From Sepioteuthis lessoniana (Eukaryota > Mollusca > Cephalopoda > Myopsida > Loliginidae): DNA of 64,000 nucleotides. Positions 23,786-34,319 of the stretch are shown here, piece after piece. The position numbers and the translations under genes are program-made. Numbering within the stretch: position 1 is the first letter of the stretch; each line of letters opens with the position of its first letter. The notes beneath the pieces were generated by a model. It searched no databases, was not told the origin of the DNA, and saw only the letters and a list, made by a program, of their open reading frames with translations. The DNA lies in NCBI GenBank assembly GCA_963585895.1, contig OY757904.1, positions 82,492,889-82,556,888 of the forward strand. Direction: 5' to 3'.

Positions 23786-24985
23786 AATGAAAAAAAGAAA
23801 GAAGATGAAAGGCTTTTAGAGTGAAAAATAAAATGGTAAGAAAATGTAAAAAAAGAAAAAAGTTAAAGACTAAGAAGTTTAAAAGGACAAGAAAATGGAA
23901 AGGATTAAAATGAAGAAAGGCAGTGAGAAGGAGTAAAATGAAGAAAAAGAACAAAAATAAGGTTTAGAATGAAGAAAATGACTTAAAATGAAGAAAAGAA
24001 ACAAAATGAAGAAAAGAAGCAAAAAGAAAAAATGAAGAAAAGGAACTAAATTTTGATAAAATGAGCAAAAAGAAGAAAAGGTACAAAATGAAGAAAAGGA
24101 AGAAAAATTTTTTTAAAAGTGCTGAAAGAAACAAAATGAAGAAAAGAAAGAAAAAGAAAAAAGGGATAAAATAGAGAAAAGGAACAAAATTTTTTAAAAA
24201 GAACAGAAAGAACAAAAACAAGAAATAAAAAGAAGAAAAAAAAAACAAAATGAAGAAAAAGAACAAAAGGAAAAATGAAAACGAGAAACTATATTTTAAA
24301 AAAAAGAACAGAAAGAAAAAAAAAGAAAAAAGGGACAAAAGAAAGAAAATCAAGAAAATATTTTAAATAGGAAAAGGTACAAAATGAAGAAAAAGAACAA
24401 AAAGGAAAAATGAAGAAAGGCAACTGAATTTTAATAAAAAGAACTGAAAAAAAGAAACAAAAAGAAGAAAAGGAACAAAATTCTCAAAATATGGAACAAA
24501 ATGAAGAAAAAACACAAAGGACAAAAAGAAGAAAAACAGAATAAAGAAAATAAACAAAACAAAAAAGGAAGAAAATGAAAGGAAATGAAGAAAAGGAACC
24601 AAATAAAGAAAAAGACAAAAATGAAAGAAAGGAATCAATTAAAGAAAAAGCTATAAAAATGAAGGAAAGGAACATAATGAAAAAAGAAACAAAATGAAGA
24701 AAAAGACAGAAAATGAAGGAAACATGTAAAAAAATGATATCAAACAAAACGAAGAAAAGAAAGAATAAAATGAAGAAAAGGAACCACAATTAAGAAAATG
24801 CACAAAATGAAGAAAAATAAGAAAAGGAACAAAATGAAGAAAAATAAAGAACAAGCTGGACAACAATGAAGGAAGGAAAGGGGGAAAAAAGGGTCAAGTT
24901 GAAGAAAAGATACAAGAAGAAAAAGAACAAAATGGAGAAGAAAAGAATGAAAACAAAGAAAAGAAAAAAAGAAAAATAATCACCA
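23786..24985. repeat. 1.2 kb polypurine tract of degenerate AAAATGAAGAAAAGGAAC units
   Basis: Nearly all bases on the plus strand are A or G, built from irregular 15-20 bp units such as AAAATGAAGAAAAGGAACA, with small AATTTT interruptions. The long minus-strand frames here (phenylalanine/serine/leucine only) are a by-product of that composition and not genes. Long mirror-like purine tracts can form triplex DNA and stall polymerases. This is most likely a decayed minisatellite. Confidence 0.85.
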
Positions 24986-24989
24986 AGAA

Positions 24990-25505
24990 GAAGCTGACAC
25001 ACCAGTACTTTAACTAGAATTTACTAAAAGTTTGATACTTAGTGTGACAACAATTTTAACTACAATTGAATGCAGGCAACTTCCTTTCTGCTCTCTTTTT
25101 CACTAACCACTGAAAACTCATAAAAATTCTTAATATTTACTCATAACAGACTAACAATGATACTAAAAGTAACAATAAAACAAATCAATGTTACTAACAT
25201 GTATACTATCTGAGTATTAGTTACTTAGTTTTCAAATATATCAGTTTTAATTGGCTTTTTTACACTTGAAATCAGGTTTAAGTCAGTTTTTATAATCTCT
25301 AAAAGCCATGACAATAAACCTCACCAACTTGATATATCAGACTTGGAGAGACAGAATGTCTCATATTTAATCATGTGTTTTACCTCTGAATCAAAATGAC
25401 TTTGTTGATATTTTGTGTTAAATAACACTGACTGCAAAAGACTGAAATGTATTTTCTTTCTTTTCTTTTTGCAATGATTATTTCTGGATTTTAAAAGTTT
25501 TCTCG
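24990..25505. other. AT-rich non-coding, nothing recognised
   Basis: No gene, RNA or matched repeat. Confidence 0.45.
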
Positions 25506-25509
25506 TGGG

Positions 25510-26445
25510 TAGATTGGTTTTAAAGGCATGTCATCACTTGTTAGATTATTTAATATCAAAGTCAGTTTTGTTGTAAGCAATTATATGGCTTCAAGTAACT
25601 ATTCCTATGTAATAAAATGTATTTGTAAACAACTATAGTTTCAATTAACAATTTTTAATGCAAATAATTTGCTTACAATTCAAGTAACTTCCCATTTTTA
25701 TAATAATCTTTTGACACTTATATATCTTCAATTAACTATTCTCATCTAATGCTAATAATTTAAAAACTTTTATATGATTTTCAGTTATTATTCCTATCTA
25801 AAATAGATTATTAGTTCACAAGTATTTCTAGCTAATGTTAATGATTTGAAAGCAATTAAATGGTATTCATATTTTTAAATACTTCATACTTATTTACAAT
25901 ATTTTTTACCAGGGCAATTTCACTTGCAAAAGACCCTCTCCACTGGACTGTTTCATCTGTTATGATCCAAAGGTGTGCTATGATTGTCATACTTAGTACT
26001 GTAGGTTGATGAAGGTAGTTGGTCCATAGCTGTTTATTTGACTAGAAGTTAATCTTCTTGGAGACCATTCCTCTATTCGCCACCTGAGGACACATTCTAT
26101 AAGAGACCGTAGTCCCTATCCTCTATTTTTTTATGCAGAGTACTGCTGGTTTTCCTTCTCTTAAGGTCCTTATTAGTAACCAAAAGAAGAATTGATGTGA
26201 ATTCATGCCTTTTTCCAAAGGCACCAGTGCAAAGTGAAATGCTAACAGCCATATCCAGGATTTGAACTCAAGTAACTAAATGCATACCTTTGTATCAATG
26301 TTTACTGAAGTAATGTATCGTTGTAGTTCAAAATCATTCTTAACATCTTCAATCTATTTGACCGATAGATAGGACTCTAATAGGTACTCTTACTCTGGGT
26401 CAGGGTGAAGCTGGGAGTAACGGCAATGAAGAGTGCAATCTTCAT
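25510..26445 (-). repeat. Family A retroposon, long diverged copy with foreign inserts
   Basis: The left end (plus strand) GGTTTTAAAGGCATGTCATC...GATTATTTAATATC is the tail. The interior repeats TATATGGTTTCAAGTAAC and CTAATGCTAATAATT units. The right end GATAGATAGGACTC...GGGTCAGGGTGAAGCTGGGAGTAACGGCAATG is the 5' domain, and the terminal CAGCCCC part is missing. 25910-26330 is foreign, including a SINE piece at 26170-26300. Confidence 0.6.
26170..26300 (-). repeat. SINE family B fragment inside family A
   Basis: The minus strand shows a B box GAGTTCAAATCCTGG followed by GCATTTCACTTTGC, as in the other family B copies. The A box region is decayed. It is embedded in the 25.5-26.4 kb family A copy. 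Confidence 0.5.
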
Positions 26446-26644
26446 TTTAGAGAATTTGCTAAAATTGTTTTTTGTCTTTGAAAAAGAATTGCAGAATTGC
26501 AATTACAAACCTTTTTTTTTAATTTGAAGCTCTAAACTAAATCTAAAGTAATTTTTTCTAAAGTGTGAATATCAAATATAAAGTGACAAATTACAAAGTA
26601 GAAATCATCACCTATATCAAGTATAAAGGGTGATATATGGTTTG

Positions 26645-26704
26645 GGTTATTTGTTTAATGGCATATTCCTTATTGGTTATTTGTTTAATGTCATATTCCT
26701 TATT
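26645..26704. repeat. Tandem 30 bp duplication in the family A tail
   Basis: Two units, 26645-26674 and 26675-26704, differ by one base (AATGGCATATT versus AATGTCATATT), followed by the start of a third. A local duplication of the tail segment. Confidence 0.85.
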
Positions 26705-26856
26705 GGTTATTCAATGCCAAAATTTTATCCCTTTCTAAATTTTTGATTACAGTCATAACTATATTTTCAATGTTCCATTTCATTTTTTAAAATTGTGTAT
26801 TCTTATTTGTCTATAATCATTTCTTCGCAAAAAAGTTATATGGTTTCAAGTATTCC

Positions 26857-27792
26857 TATGGAGATACAGAATACTTCGACATTGTAGTAGGAGTACTACA
26901 AGGGGACACGCTAGCTCCATACCTCTTTTTCATTTGTCTAGACTACATACTTAGAACATTGATTGACAAAATCAGAGAGAACGGCTTCGAGCTGACAAAG
27001 AAAAGAAGCAGAAGGTACCCCACAAAAACAATTACCAACGCCGACTACGGCGATGACATAGCAATACTGGCAAATACACCCAACCAAGCCGAAACACTAC
27101 TGCATAGTTTGGAACGAGCAGCTGTAGGTATAGGCCTCTATGTCAATGCACACAAAACGGAATATATGTGCTATAATCAAACGGGGGACATCTCCACTCT
27201 AGACGGAACCCCTCTTAAACTAGTAGACAAATTCACTTACCTAGGAAGCAGCGTCGCATCAACAGAAAAGGACATCGACACGAGGTTAACGAAAGCATGG
27301 ACAGCTATCAATAGGCTATCGATTATATGGAAATCAGACCTAACCGATAAAATGAAATGCAGTTTCTTCCAGGCAGCGGTCACATCAATACTGCTATATG
27401 GATGCACTACATGGACTCTAACAAAACAGCTGGAGAAGAAGCTAGACGGCAATTACACAAGAATGCTGCGAGCAATCTTGAACAAGTCCTGGCGGCAACA
27501 CCCCACAAGACACCAACTGTACGGCCACCTGCCTCCTATCACGAAAACTATTCAAGTTAGACGAACCAGACATGCAGGATACTGCTGGAGAAGCAGGGTC
27601 GAACTCATAAGTGATGTACTCTTATGGACCCCCACACATGGCCGTGCAAAAGCAGGACAACCAGCACGAACATACATTCAGCAACTATGTGAGGATACGG
27701 GATGTTGTCCAGAAGACCTGCCTGAGGCGATGAACAATAGGGAAAAGTGGCAAGAGAGGGTCAAGGATATCCGTACTACCAGCACGACATGA
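26857..27792 (+). pseudogene. RTE reverse transcriptase, C-terminal 312 codons, open
   Basis: The frame is open from 26857 (YGDTEYF) to the TGA at 27790. Near the start is VLQGDTLAPYLFFICLDY (RT motif B region), then the catalytic box as ADYGDD at about 27040-27057, where most relatives have ADYADD. Next come KLVDKFTYLGSS (thumb region), SILLYGCTTWTL, and a C-terminal RHAGYCWRSR and EKWQERVKDIR stretch typical of this RTE group. The whole N-terminal endonuclease and the first RT motifs are missing, and there is no promoter or real start codon, so it is a dead-on-arrival fragment. Its CpG-rich codons stand out from the AT-rich surroundings and suggest a recent insertion. Confidence 0.88.
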
Positions 27793-27805
27793 TGATGATG
27801 ATGAT
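26857..27805 (+). mobile_element. RTE-type LINE, 5'-truncated, comparatively young
   Basis: A truncated insertion beginning inside the reverse transcriptase and ending in (GAT)n at 27789-27805, the short simple-repeat 3' tail usual for RTE elements. The coding part has no internal stop, unlike every other RTE copy here (14.3, 31.1, 31.9, 34.9 and 55.6 kb). It lies inside a family A copy. Confidence 0.9.
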
Positions 27806-28034
27806 AGGGTTTCACATAACTAATACTAATAAACAATTTTAGCTTCAAATAGCTATTGTTAATACAAATAATTTGCACACCATTATATGGTATCAAATCT
27901 TCCTATTTAATACAAGTAATTTTCAAACATATCTATTTGAACTATATATAAGACCTTAACTACCGGTCAGAGTGGATCTGGGAGTAATGGCATTGAAGAG
28001 ATAACATACTTCTGATATTACAGCCTTAAAGTGG

Positions 28035-28640
28035 TAGGGTAGAGACAAGTATGGACCCAGGGTAAAAATTAATCTACCAGATAACTCAAGTTTACATATA
28101 AGCACCCAGGGATGATTTTGAACCATTTTAGATGAAAAAAAATGTGATTGAAATAAAACTGAACAAAATATTAGTTAATAAAGGATGAGTGTGATTAATT
28201 CATAGAATATGACTACATTAACTTTGACACAAGGTCAGCTTTATGGAGCACCCAGAAAAGAACAAACTTTATTCCAATGATTTTCAAGACTTGCTAGATA
28301 ATACCTGAAAACATAGACTCTTCCTCATGGTATTAAAAAAAATCAAACCTAATGAAAAAAGTTGACATTTTCATTCAGACTTGGCTTTTCATTAGCATGT
28401 ATAGATTCTTAACCAAAGGATTCTGCTGTCTATTTTTTCCTTCAGTCATTGATTAACTGACTGAGAAAAAATTGATTTCATGCTGTAATTTACTAAATGA
28501 TTCACAGGAGAGAGAAATATGTTACATGTTACACCAATCCTTCAAGTGAAGAAGAACTCCCAGTGTGTCTTGAAGGTCAGCACTGAAAATCTTTTAGATA
28601 GTTTTGAGAAGTTGTAGTTTGCCTAACAGCACAGAAAAAT
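28035..28640. other. Non-coding, nothing recognised
   Basis: No gene or matched repeat seen. Confidence 0.4.
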
Positions 28641-28905
28641 GGAATTGTCAGGATTGATTTGTATTCTGGATAAGAGAGTTTCTGCTCCCTTTGTACTAAT
28701 GCTCTTAAGAAAAGGCTTGCATTGATCTCTTCTTCAAACCCCACTATATCACAGCTACAGGTATAATAGGTTGACAAACTGGGCTCTCTAGCCTTGGTTG
28801 GCAATGAGTCTAAGAGAGAGACAACTCTAAATTCAAATCTTGTGGTCATATTTACTTATGGAAAAAGCCTTAGGAGTCAACCCTGAGGAAATATCTGGAG
28901 CTGAT
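28640..28905 (+). repeat. SINE family B, diverged body
   Basis: Recognisable by CAGCTACAGGTATAATAGG, the GGGCTCTCTAGCCTTGGTTGGCAATGAGTC block and AACTCTAAATTCAAATCTTG, which parallel the 160 and 48,400 copies. The tRNA head is not recognisable. Confidence 0.55.
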
Positions 28906-28974
28906 GTCCTTAAGGTAATCCAATGATGTCTTCATCCTTAGTCTAGAAATTCTTGTCAAAATATTTAAGTTGGT

Positions 28975-29275
28975 TGGTTGGTTGGTTTTATGGCTTTTGC
29001 TGGGTTATTTTATGCCAAAGTCTGTTTAACAGTTATAGTCTCCAATATACAGTACAAAAATGTATATTCACAATAATTTTAAACAGGTAAAAACTTTGTT
29101 ATCTCAAACAGATTTATTTAACCCAGAGATGAGACTCAAACAGGTACTACCTGTCCAGATCAGAGTGGAACAGGAAGTAATGGCAATGAAGAAGTGCTCT
29201 ACACTCCCCAAATCTCTAGAACTGAAGCCTCACCACCAGATACAGGTAGTGTCATAACCAGGACACCTTTTAACA
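28975..29275 (-). repeat. Family A retroposon, short copy with clean (GGTT)n tail
   Basis: The plus-strand left end is GTTGGTTGGTTGGTTTTATGG, an unusually clear simple-repeat tail (AACC on the sense strand). The array is almost absent, and the 5' domain CAGATCAGAGTGGAACAGGAAGTAATGG...CCAGGACACC follows. Truncated before the CAGCCCC end. Confidence 0.75.
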
Positions 29276-29369
29276 TTGAAAAGAGTGGAGACTTGCTGCA
29301 CGAGCAACTTTGCAATTTGGAGAGAAAACAAAATTTTTCTGAGCACTAAAGACAAATATTCAACTAATT

Positions 29370-29514
29370 CATGTTTATGAAATTGGACCTCTCTAATCAA
29401 CTGCCACTTTTCAAGCATGTAGAGAACTTTTTGAAGAATTCATCAATTTTAGAACTTCAGAATTCCATGCTACCAGAATGAATAAACTTGTTTATCATTG
29501 ACAAAGAAGTATAC
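29370..29514 (+). pseudogene. Old mariner transposase C-terminal fragment
   Basis: Plus-strand reading CRELFEEFINFRTSEFHATR.NKL parallels the C-terminus of a second, SETMAR-like mariner lineage. The same segment, with the same internal deletion (YEIG joined to STATFQ), occurs at 44374-44513. In both places it runs straight into the end of the younger mariner. Confidence 0.65.
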
Positions 29515-29646
29515 AAGCATCATTAAATAAGTTTCCAGACTTTTTTGTATGGGCACTTTTATTGATAGTACACACATGAAACTCTTGTCCCCTTTGATGT
29601 AATCTCCTCTGGCTGCAATGCACTTGTTGTACCGTTCCAACAATTT
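29513..29646 (-). mobile_element. 3' end fragment of the younger mariner
   Basis: It begins with the TIR (CATCATTAAATAAGTTTCCAG) and continues GCACTTTTATTGATAGTACAC and GTAATCTCCTCTGGCTGCAATG, matching 44514-44650, and breaks off after CCAACAATTTC. It encodes on the minus strand the last residues ERYNKCIAA.GDYIKGD. The junction with the old mariner is identical to that at 44.5 kb. Confidence 0.8.
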
Positions 29647-29687
29647 CATAATAGGGTTTTGTTTTGAACATGTGGTTGTTGACAGGA

Positions 29688-29990
29688 TGTTAATCAAATT
29701 GAACTCATATCGGCTGACTTAAGATGACGTAACACTAAAAGTTAATGACGTGTTCTAATCATTATTAGCTGTGGAGAATAATTAATATATCATATAAGCA
29801 GGAGAAATTGGTGTTTTTTAGTTAGTCGAGTTCAAAGTTCAGAGTCAGAGACAGTCGGTTGAGTTCAGAGATTTGGGGCCTTTGTGGGTGAAGGGACAAG
29901 TAGGGTGAAGAAATGGAAGTCAATGTTTTGATCGTTCGTCTACTACCAATGAATCTCACTGGGTTTCTATGTAAGAACTAATATTTCACA

Positions 29991-30049
<59 letters not shown>

Positions 30050-30144
30050 GTTTTGATGATTGCTGCTATGAAATGTTTGTCGGCTAATAAACTTTTTGTA
30101 TGTAAAGAAACAACGGATCCGTCATTTATTTGAAAAATGTAACA
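29688..30144 (+). mobile_element. Candidate solo LTR containing a (TC)n tract
   Basis: A 457 bp segment starts TGTTA and ends TAACA, the short inverted termini of LTR-retrotransposon LTRs. It carries an AATAAA-type signal (CTAATAAAC) about 60 bp from its end, as expected for an R-U5 boundary. No target duplication is evident, and no internal region adjoins it. The family cannot be told, Ty3/Gypsy being the commonest in molluscs. A fossil. Could also be an unrelated unique segment. Confidence 0.45.
29994..30047. repeat. (TC)n microsatellite, 54 bp
   Basis: An uninterrupted TC run inside the candidate LTR. Confidence 0.95.
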
Positions 30145-30820
30145 TCAATTCATATTTGTGATCTCATAATGCTATGTAATATTGATTTATTTGGACATGA
30201 GTTCTCACCTGGGTTTAGGGAAAGATATTCCGTGGCACAACACACCACTAAACGATGAAGAATGGAAGAGAAAAGACAGCCACTCAGTAAAAAAATGATA
30301 CAAACGGCCATTATTTCATAAGATAGAGAAAGGGGAAAATAGAAGGAAAGGAGAAACGAGAACAACCCTGGAACTTCTGACAGAAAACATAGAGACAGAC
30401 CAAGACAAAAGAACAAGAAAGTGAGAACAAGATGAAAAAATGTCGAAAAACAGAAACAGCAATAGGACATCCAACCAAAAAGAGGAAAAACAAAGAGTGA
30501 CAATACAAGACCCGACCGAAAAGTAAAAAAGAAAGTCCAGCATGTGTTAACTAAGTAATAATACCATGTAATCATTTTACATCTCCAGCTTTAAGAACCA
30601 CCAAATAAACCTAATTAGTTATATTGAATAAAATGCAAATAATTATTTTAGTAAGAGAAATAATGTTATTTTTTTTTAAGTTTGGATATTCAAATTTTGC
30701 ACAATCAATTACATCCTGTAACAATATGGTATCCTTATTATTGTTTATTGTTAGAGATCCTTATTCCTAAAGAAATGTCTTTTAACCAAAATAGAATTAC
30801 ATACTTATTCAATATATAAG
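30145..30820. other. Non-coding, purine-rich plus strand; nothing recognised
   Basis: 30215-30540 is A/G/C-rich on the plus strand and gives a long hydrophobic minus-strand frame (30150-30575) without domain or start context. The plus strand reads as basic nonsense. Origin unknown. Confidence 0.4.
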
Positions 30821-30824
30821 ATGT

Positions 30825-31015
30825 ATACATTTTTTGTAATTGCTATATATTCTCATTTTTAATTAAAAGGTTCAGTACTGTAGAGTTTAGTAATTAATAA
30901 TACCAAATAACATCCATTTTGATCGTATAATGTTCCACTGGAAATAATAAAATGTTAGTGTCTTTGGTATAGAAGAAAATAAATTTCTTATTGATAGGGA
31001 TGAACTTATTTATGA
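30825..31015. repeat. Palindromic MITE family D, half copy (D1)
   Basis: It contains the family core AGTAATTAATAATACC, CATCCATTTTGATCGTATAATG, AATAATAAAATGTTAGTGTC and TTTGGTATAGAAGAAAA, matching 34.5, 50.4 and 61.2 kb, and ends GATGAACTTATTTATG next to a (TA)n tract (31020-31047). Confidence 0.6.
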
Positions 31016-31083
31016 CTAAATATATATATATATATATATATATATAGTAGAATTGACACAACTATTGTTTGGAAAAATTATGC

Positions 31084-31497
31084 TTTAGTGGTGGTGTTAA
31101 TTCTGCTATATGGATGCTCCACATGGATGCTGACTAAGTGTATAGAGAAAAAGCTAGATGGGAATTGCACAAAAATACTTCAAGCTATATCAAACAAATC
31201 CAGGAAGCAATATTCCACAAACAGCTGTGCGGCCACCTACCTCCCATCTCTAAAACCATCCAAATAAATCGAACAAGATATGCAGGATACTGTTGGAGAA
31301 GTAAGGACGAACTCATAAGTGACGTTCTCCTATGGACCCCTTCATATGAACGTTGCAAGTGTTGGACGACCAACTAGAACTTATCTACAACTGCTCTATA
31401 TGGACACAGGATGTAATCTAGAAGAAGTGATGGATAATAGAGATGAATGACATGAGAGAGTCAGGCAAATCCGTACTTGAAGCATGACATGATGATA
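31084..31497 (+). repeat. RTE LINE 3' fragment, frameshifted
   Basis: Reads ILLYGCSTWMLTK, then after a frameshift HLPPISKTIQINRTRYAGYC and ELISDVLLWTPSYE, the same C-terminal stretch as the 26.9 kb copy. It ends at CATGACATGATGATAT, the eroded simple-repeat tail. Confidence 0.8.
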
Positions 31498-31511
31498 TGT
31501 ATATATTTAAC

Positions 31512-31735
31512 TGGCTCATGAGCTAGTGGGTAGAGTGTTCGCCAATGCTCCGGTCGCGTCATACCAAAGACTTTAAAAATGGTACTTGATACCTCCTTGC
31601 TTAACACTTAGCAATATACGATATGTATCAAGGGTAGTGGAGCAGTCCAGGGAAAGAAGTAGCACCCTCCCTTAATTATTGAAAAGGGAGCCTTCTAGTC
31701 ACCCTCGACTATGGTCGCCAACTTTACTTACTTAC
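31512..31735 (+). repeat. tRNA-derived SINE, family C (copy C1)
   Basis: The head GAGCTAGTGGGTAGAGTGTTCG has an A box, but the B box is deleted (compare the 32.8 kb copy). The body shares GTCATACCAAAGACT, AATGGTACTTGAT, GGGAAAGAAGTAG and CACCCTCGAC. The tail is CTTTACTTACTTTA, merging into a (TA)n tract. Distinct from family B. Confidence 0.8.
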
Positions 31736-31739
31736 TTTA

Positions 31740-31777
31740 TACATATATATATGTGTATATATATATATATATATAAA
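31740..31777. repeat. (TA)n-rich microsatellite
   Basis: TA runs with TG interruptions directly after the family C SINE tail. Confidence 0.85.
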
Positions 31778-31920
31778 GTTAAAAAGTCTACAAATGGAAT
31801 CAAACACTATTACTTATAGTTTCATGTGTTTATTTGTGGACTTTTTTAGCTTAACATTTTAGGTTTTATACAAGTTCTGTTTCAATTTCAAAATATTAGG
31901 AAATAATTGTTTGATTTTAT

Positions 31921-32806
31921 TATCATCATTATCTTTATCAAGTCATGCTGCGTTCCCTAATTATCTCTTACCCTCTGTCCCTATCATCCCTCACTCTTAG
32001 TAGGTTTTCTAGACTGTGTAAAGTGTCCACACAGAGCTGATGTATGTAAGTCCCTGCAGGTTGGCCAACACTAGTGTGTCCATGTGTAGGAATCCATTAG
32101 AGAAGATGAGTTTGTCATAACTTCTTCAGCAGTGCCAAGGATGTCTTGTTTTTCTTACTTGTGAGATGAGAGGTAAGTGGCCGTATAGCTACTGTTCTAA
32201 TGGCTGCTGCTTCTTGGATTTGTTAAAAACAGCATGTAGCATTCTTGTGTAGTTCCCATGGGTTTTGTTAAAGTCCTAGTGGTGCATCTGTTCAGTGGTA
32301 TTGACACAGCCATTGCTTTAAAGAAATCCCATCCTGTTTTATCAGAGAGATCAGATTTCCATATGATCAAAAATGTCTCAATAACAGTCCACTTCTTTGC
32401 TATGCATATATTGATATTGCTTTTAGTAGATGAGATATTGCTGCCAAGATATGTCAACTAGTCACAGAGGTTTGTCACTTAAAATGGAGATGGCTCCTCC
32501 TTGTTTGAAACACAAACTCTGTATTATTTGTGTTCACATAGAGGCTAATGCCTAGTGCTGCTTGCTCCAGGCTATCCAGCTGGGATTCAGCTTTGGCTAG
32601 TGTATGTGGGAGAAGCACAAGATCATCTGTGTCATCTGTGCTTTTTATTATTTATGAGGGATGTCATCTGCTTCTTGCCTTTCATAATGTGAAACCATTT
32701 TCCTTTATTAGATCTATTGACATTATTTATACATAATCTGGGCAGATTATAAACATATTCAAAGAAGTCAGTGAGTGAATCATACCTTTCATATTTTTGT
32801 AAAGCA
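31921..32806 (-). repeat. RTE LINE, degraded 3' portion
   Basis: The minus strand starts near 32806 in the region equivalent to YKDMKAM and passes motifs matching TYLGSNISSTKS, IIWKSDLSDKTGWDFFKA and SIPLNRCTTRTLTK. It ends at 31921 with an ATCATCATTATC tail. Several frame breaks. It directly precedes the family C SINE at 32.8 kb. Confidence 0.8.
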
Positions 32807-32823
32807 TTATATATATATATACA

Positions 32824-33055
32824 CACCGGACATTGGCATAATGGTTAGAGTGTTCGTCAATGACCCGGGAGACCTAGGTTCAATCCCAGGTCGTGTCATA
32901 CCAAAGACTCAAAAAATGGTACTTGATGCCTCCAGCATAATAAGGTACGGATCAAGAGTAAAGTGGGTCAATACTGGGAAAGGAGTAGTGCCCTCCCCTA
33001 CACCTTGTTGTAGTAGCTATCAAAAAGGGAGCCTTTGGGTCACCCTCGACCACAA

Positions 33056-33057
<2 letters not shown>
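32824..33057 (+). repeat. tRNA-derived SINE, family C (copy C2, best preserved head)
   Basis: The head CATTGGCATAATGGTTAGAG is a good A box, and TAGGTTCAATCCCAGGTCG is a good B box with correct spacing (about 35 nt). The body is as in copy C1, including CACCCTCGACCACAAC. It is flanked on both sides by (TA)n tracts (32807-32822 and 33058-33091). No intact cloverleaf beyond the head, so not a tRNA gene. Confidence 0.88.
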
Positions 33058-33094
<37 letters not shown>

Positions 33095-34315
33095 TTAGTT
33101 CATACCATTCTTTAAATGACTTCAGACAAGGAAAAGTAATCTGGTTGACATCCAATAATAACAATTTGCCCAATTCTTGAAAATGACCAGCATCATAGCT
33201 GAAACCTCTCAAAGCTCTGATTTTTTCTGATAATTTCTACATTCATTCAATCTGGATTTATGTGTAAAAACTTTTCTTTTAAAATTCATACATACATTCT
33301 TGTCTATTCTTTTTAACCAAACATGCTTTAATAAAAAACTGGTGCCCAAATATACATGTGTGTGTGAGTGTGTGTGTGTGTGATAATTTGAGAGTATATC
33401 AGGATCTGATGAATCAATATGAGATAAAATTTGATTTCGAACACCCAAATTTCTTTCGCTATTCTTACTTGATTCATTCTTTCACATTTTCTCTTCAACT
33501 ATATTACCCTAACCCTAACCATATAAGCAATATCTCTGGTCTGATATTCTAGCCACACCTTTTCCATACCCCTCTCCTGTTCCACCTTCTCTTCTCTTTC
33601 TTTCCATTTTCTTTTCCCTCATTCTCTTTCTCTTTTATTTTTGAAAAATCATCTTCTTTCTTCTAAGTTCTACATTATATTTCTCCTCTTTCCCTGCTGT
33701 TTTTACTTTATCAGTCTTTTTTTCCTATGTTCTGTCAGCCCTTCAGATTCTTCCGATAAAAGCTTCCTTTCCCAGACTGGCCAGCCGAACTTGCGTATCT
33801 GACTTTACAATTTAAAAAAAAATTCTTTATTTCTTGAAATATCATATTTATGTTGCTGAGATCTCTCTGCAATCCTTCACAATGTGCTACCCTAAACACC
33901 TGAATCTTTTTATTCCCCACCACCTCTATCAAGACACCTGACCTTTAAATATTACCTCCCATCAATCCTTGCATCAAAATCAACCCTTTCTACAATCAGC
34001 TGTTTAAGTTAGATTTCTGCATTCAAGTTAAAAAAAAATGGTGAAGTAATAGAAGAGTATCTTGCACACTTTTGGTTTTACTTTGAAGAATTTGCTCTCT
34101 ATAAATATTCTGATAAAAAATGTTGTGTTCCCATTAAAGATAAATAGAAGTTGGTTTATGAATTTCAGCTAAAATATATATCAAAACAGTTGCTAAAAAA
34201 TCTTTGTCTTAAAAGGAGATTTATCTATGACTTTAGACAGCTGTAAAAGATGTCAGTTTTTGTTTTGCATAGATAGATAGATAGATAGATTATCAGTCAT
34301 CTTTAAATACATCAC
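33058..34315. other. Non-coding; (TA)n, (TG)n and (GATA)n tracts, telomere-like CCCTAA pair
   Basis: (TA)n lies at 33058-33091, (TG)n at 33357-33382 and (GATA)n at 34268-34290. At 33507-33521 there is CCCTAACCCTAACC, followed by CTCTGGTCT and GCCACACCT at spacings like those in the mariner at 44962-45030, possibly a very old mariner scrap. 33560-33760 is pyrimidine-rich. No gene. Confidence 0.5.
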
Positions 34316-34319
34316 AAAG

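Larger units (their letters stand above)
26636..28030 (-). repeat. Family A retroposon interrupted by an RTE LINE
   Basis: The left part 26636-26856 holds the tail (with a tandemly duplicated 30 bp unit) and GTTATATGGTTTCAAGTATTCC array. The RTE occupies 26857-27805. The array resumes with GGTTTCACATAACTAATACTAATAA and ends with GGTCAGAGTGGATCTGGGAG...GGCATTGAAG. The repeated GGTTTCA on both sides of the LINE suggests a target duplication. The terminal CAGCCCC end is missing. Confidence 0.75.

Noticed and set aside
23964-25002. Several long minus-strand frames rich in F, S and L
   Set aside because: They are the automatic result of the purine tract on the other strand. They overlap in multiple frames and have no domain or start context.
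30150-30575. 141-codon hydrophobic minus-strand frame
   Set aside because: Overlaps equally long frames on the same strand, lies opposite a purine-rich stretch, and has no recognisable domain or splice context.
32824-32895. Possible tRNA gene (good A and B boxes)
   Set aside because: The acceptor stem does not close, and the sequence continues into a SINE body shared with two other copies, so it is a SINE head.
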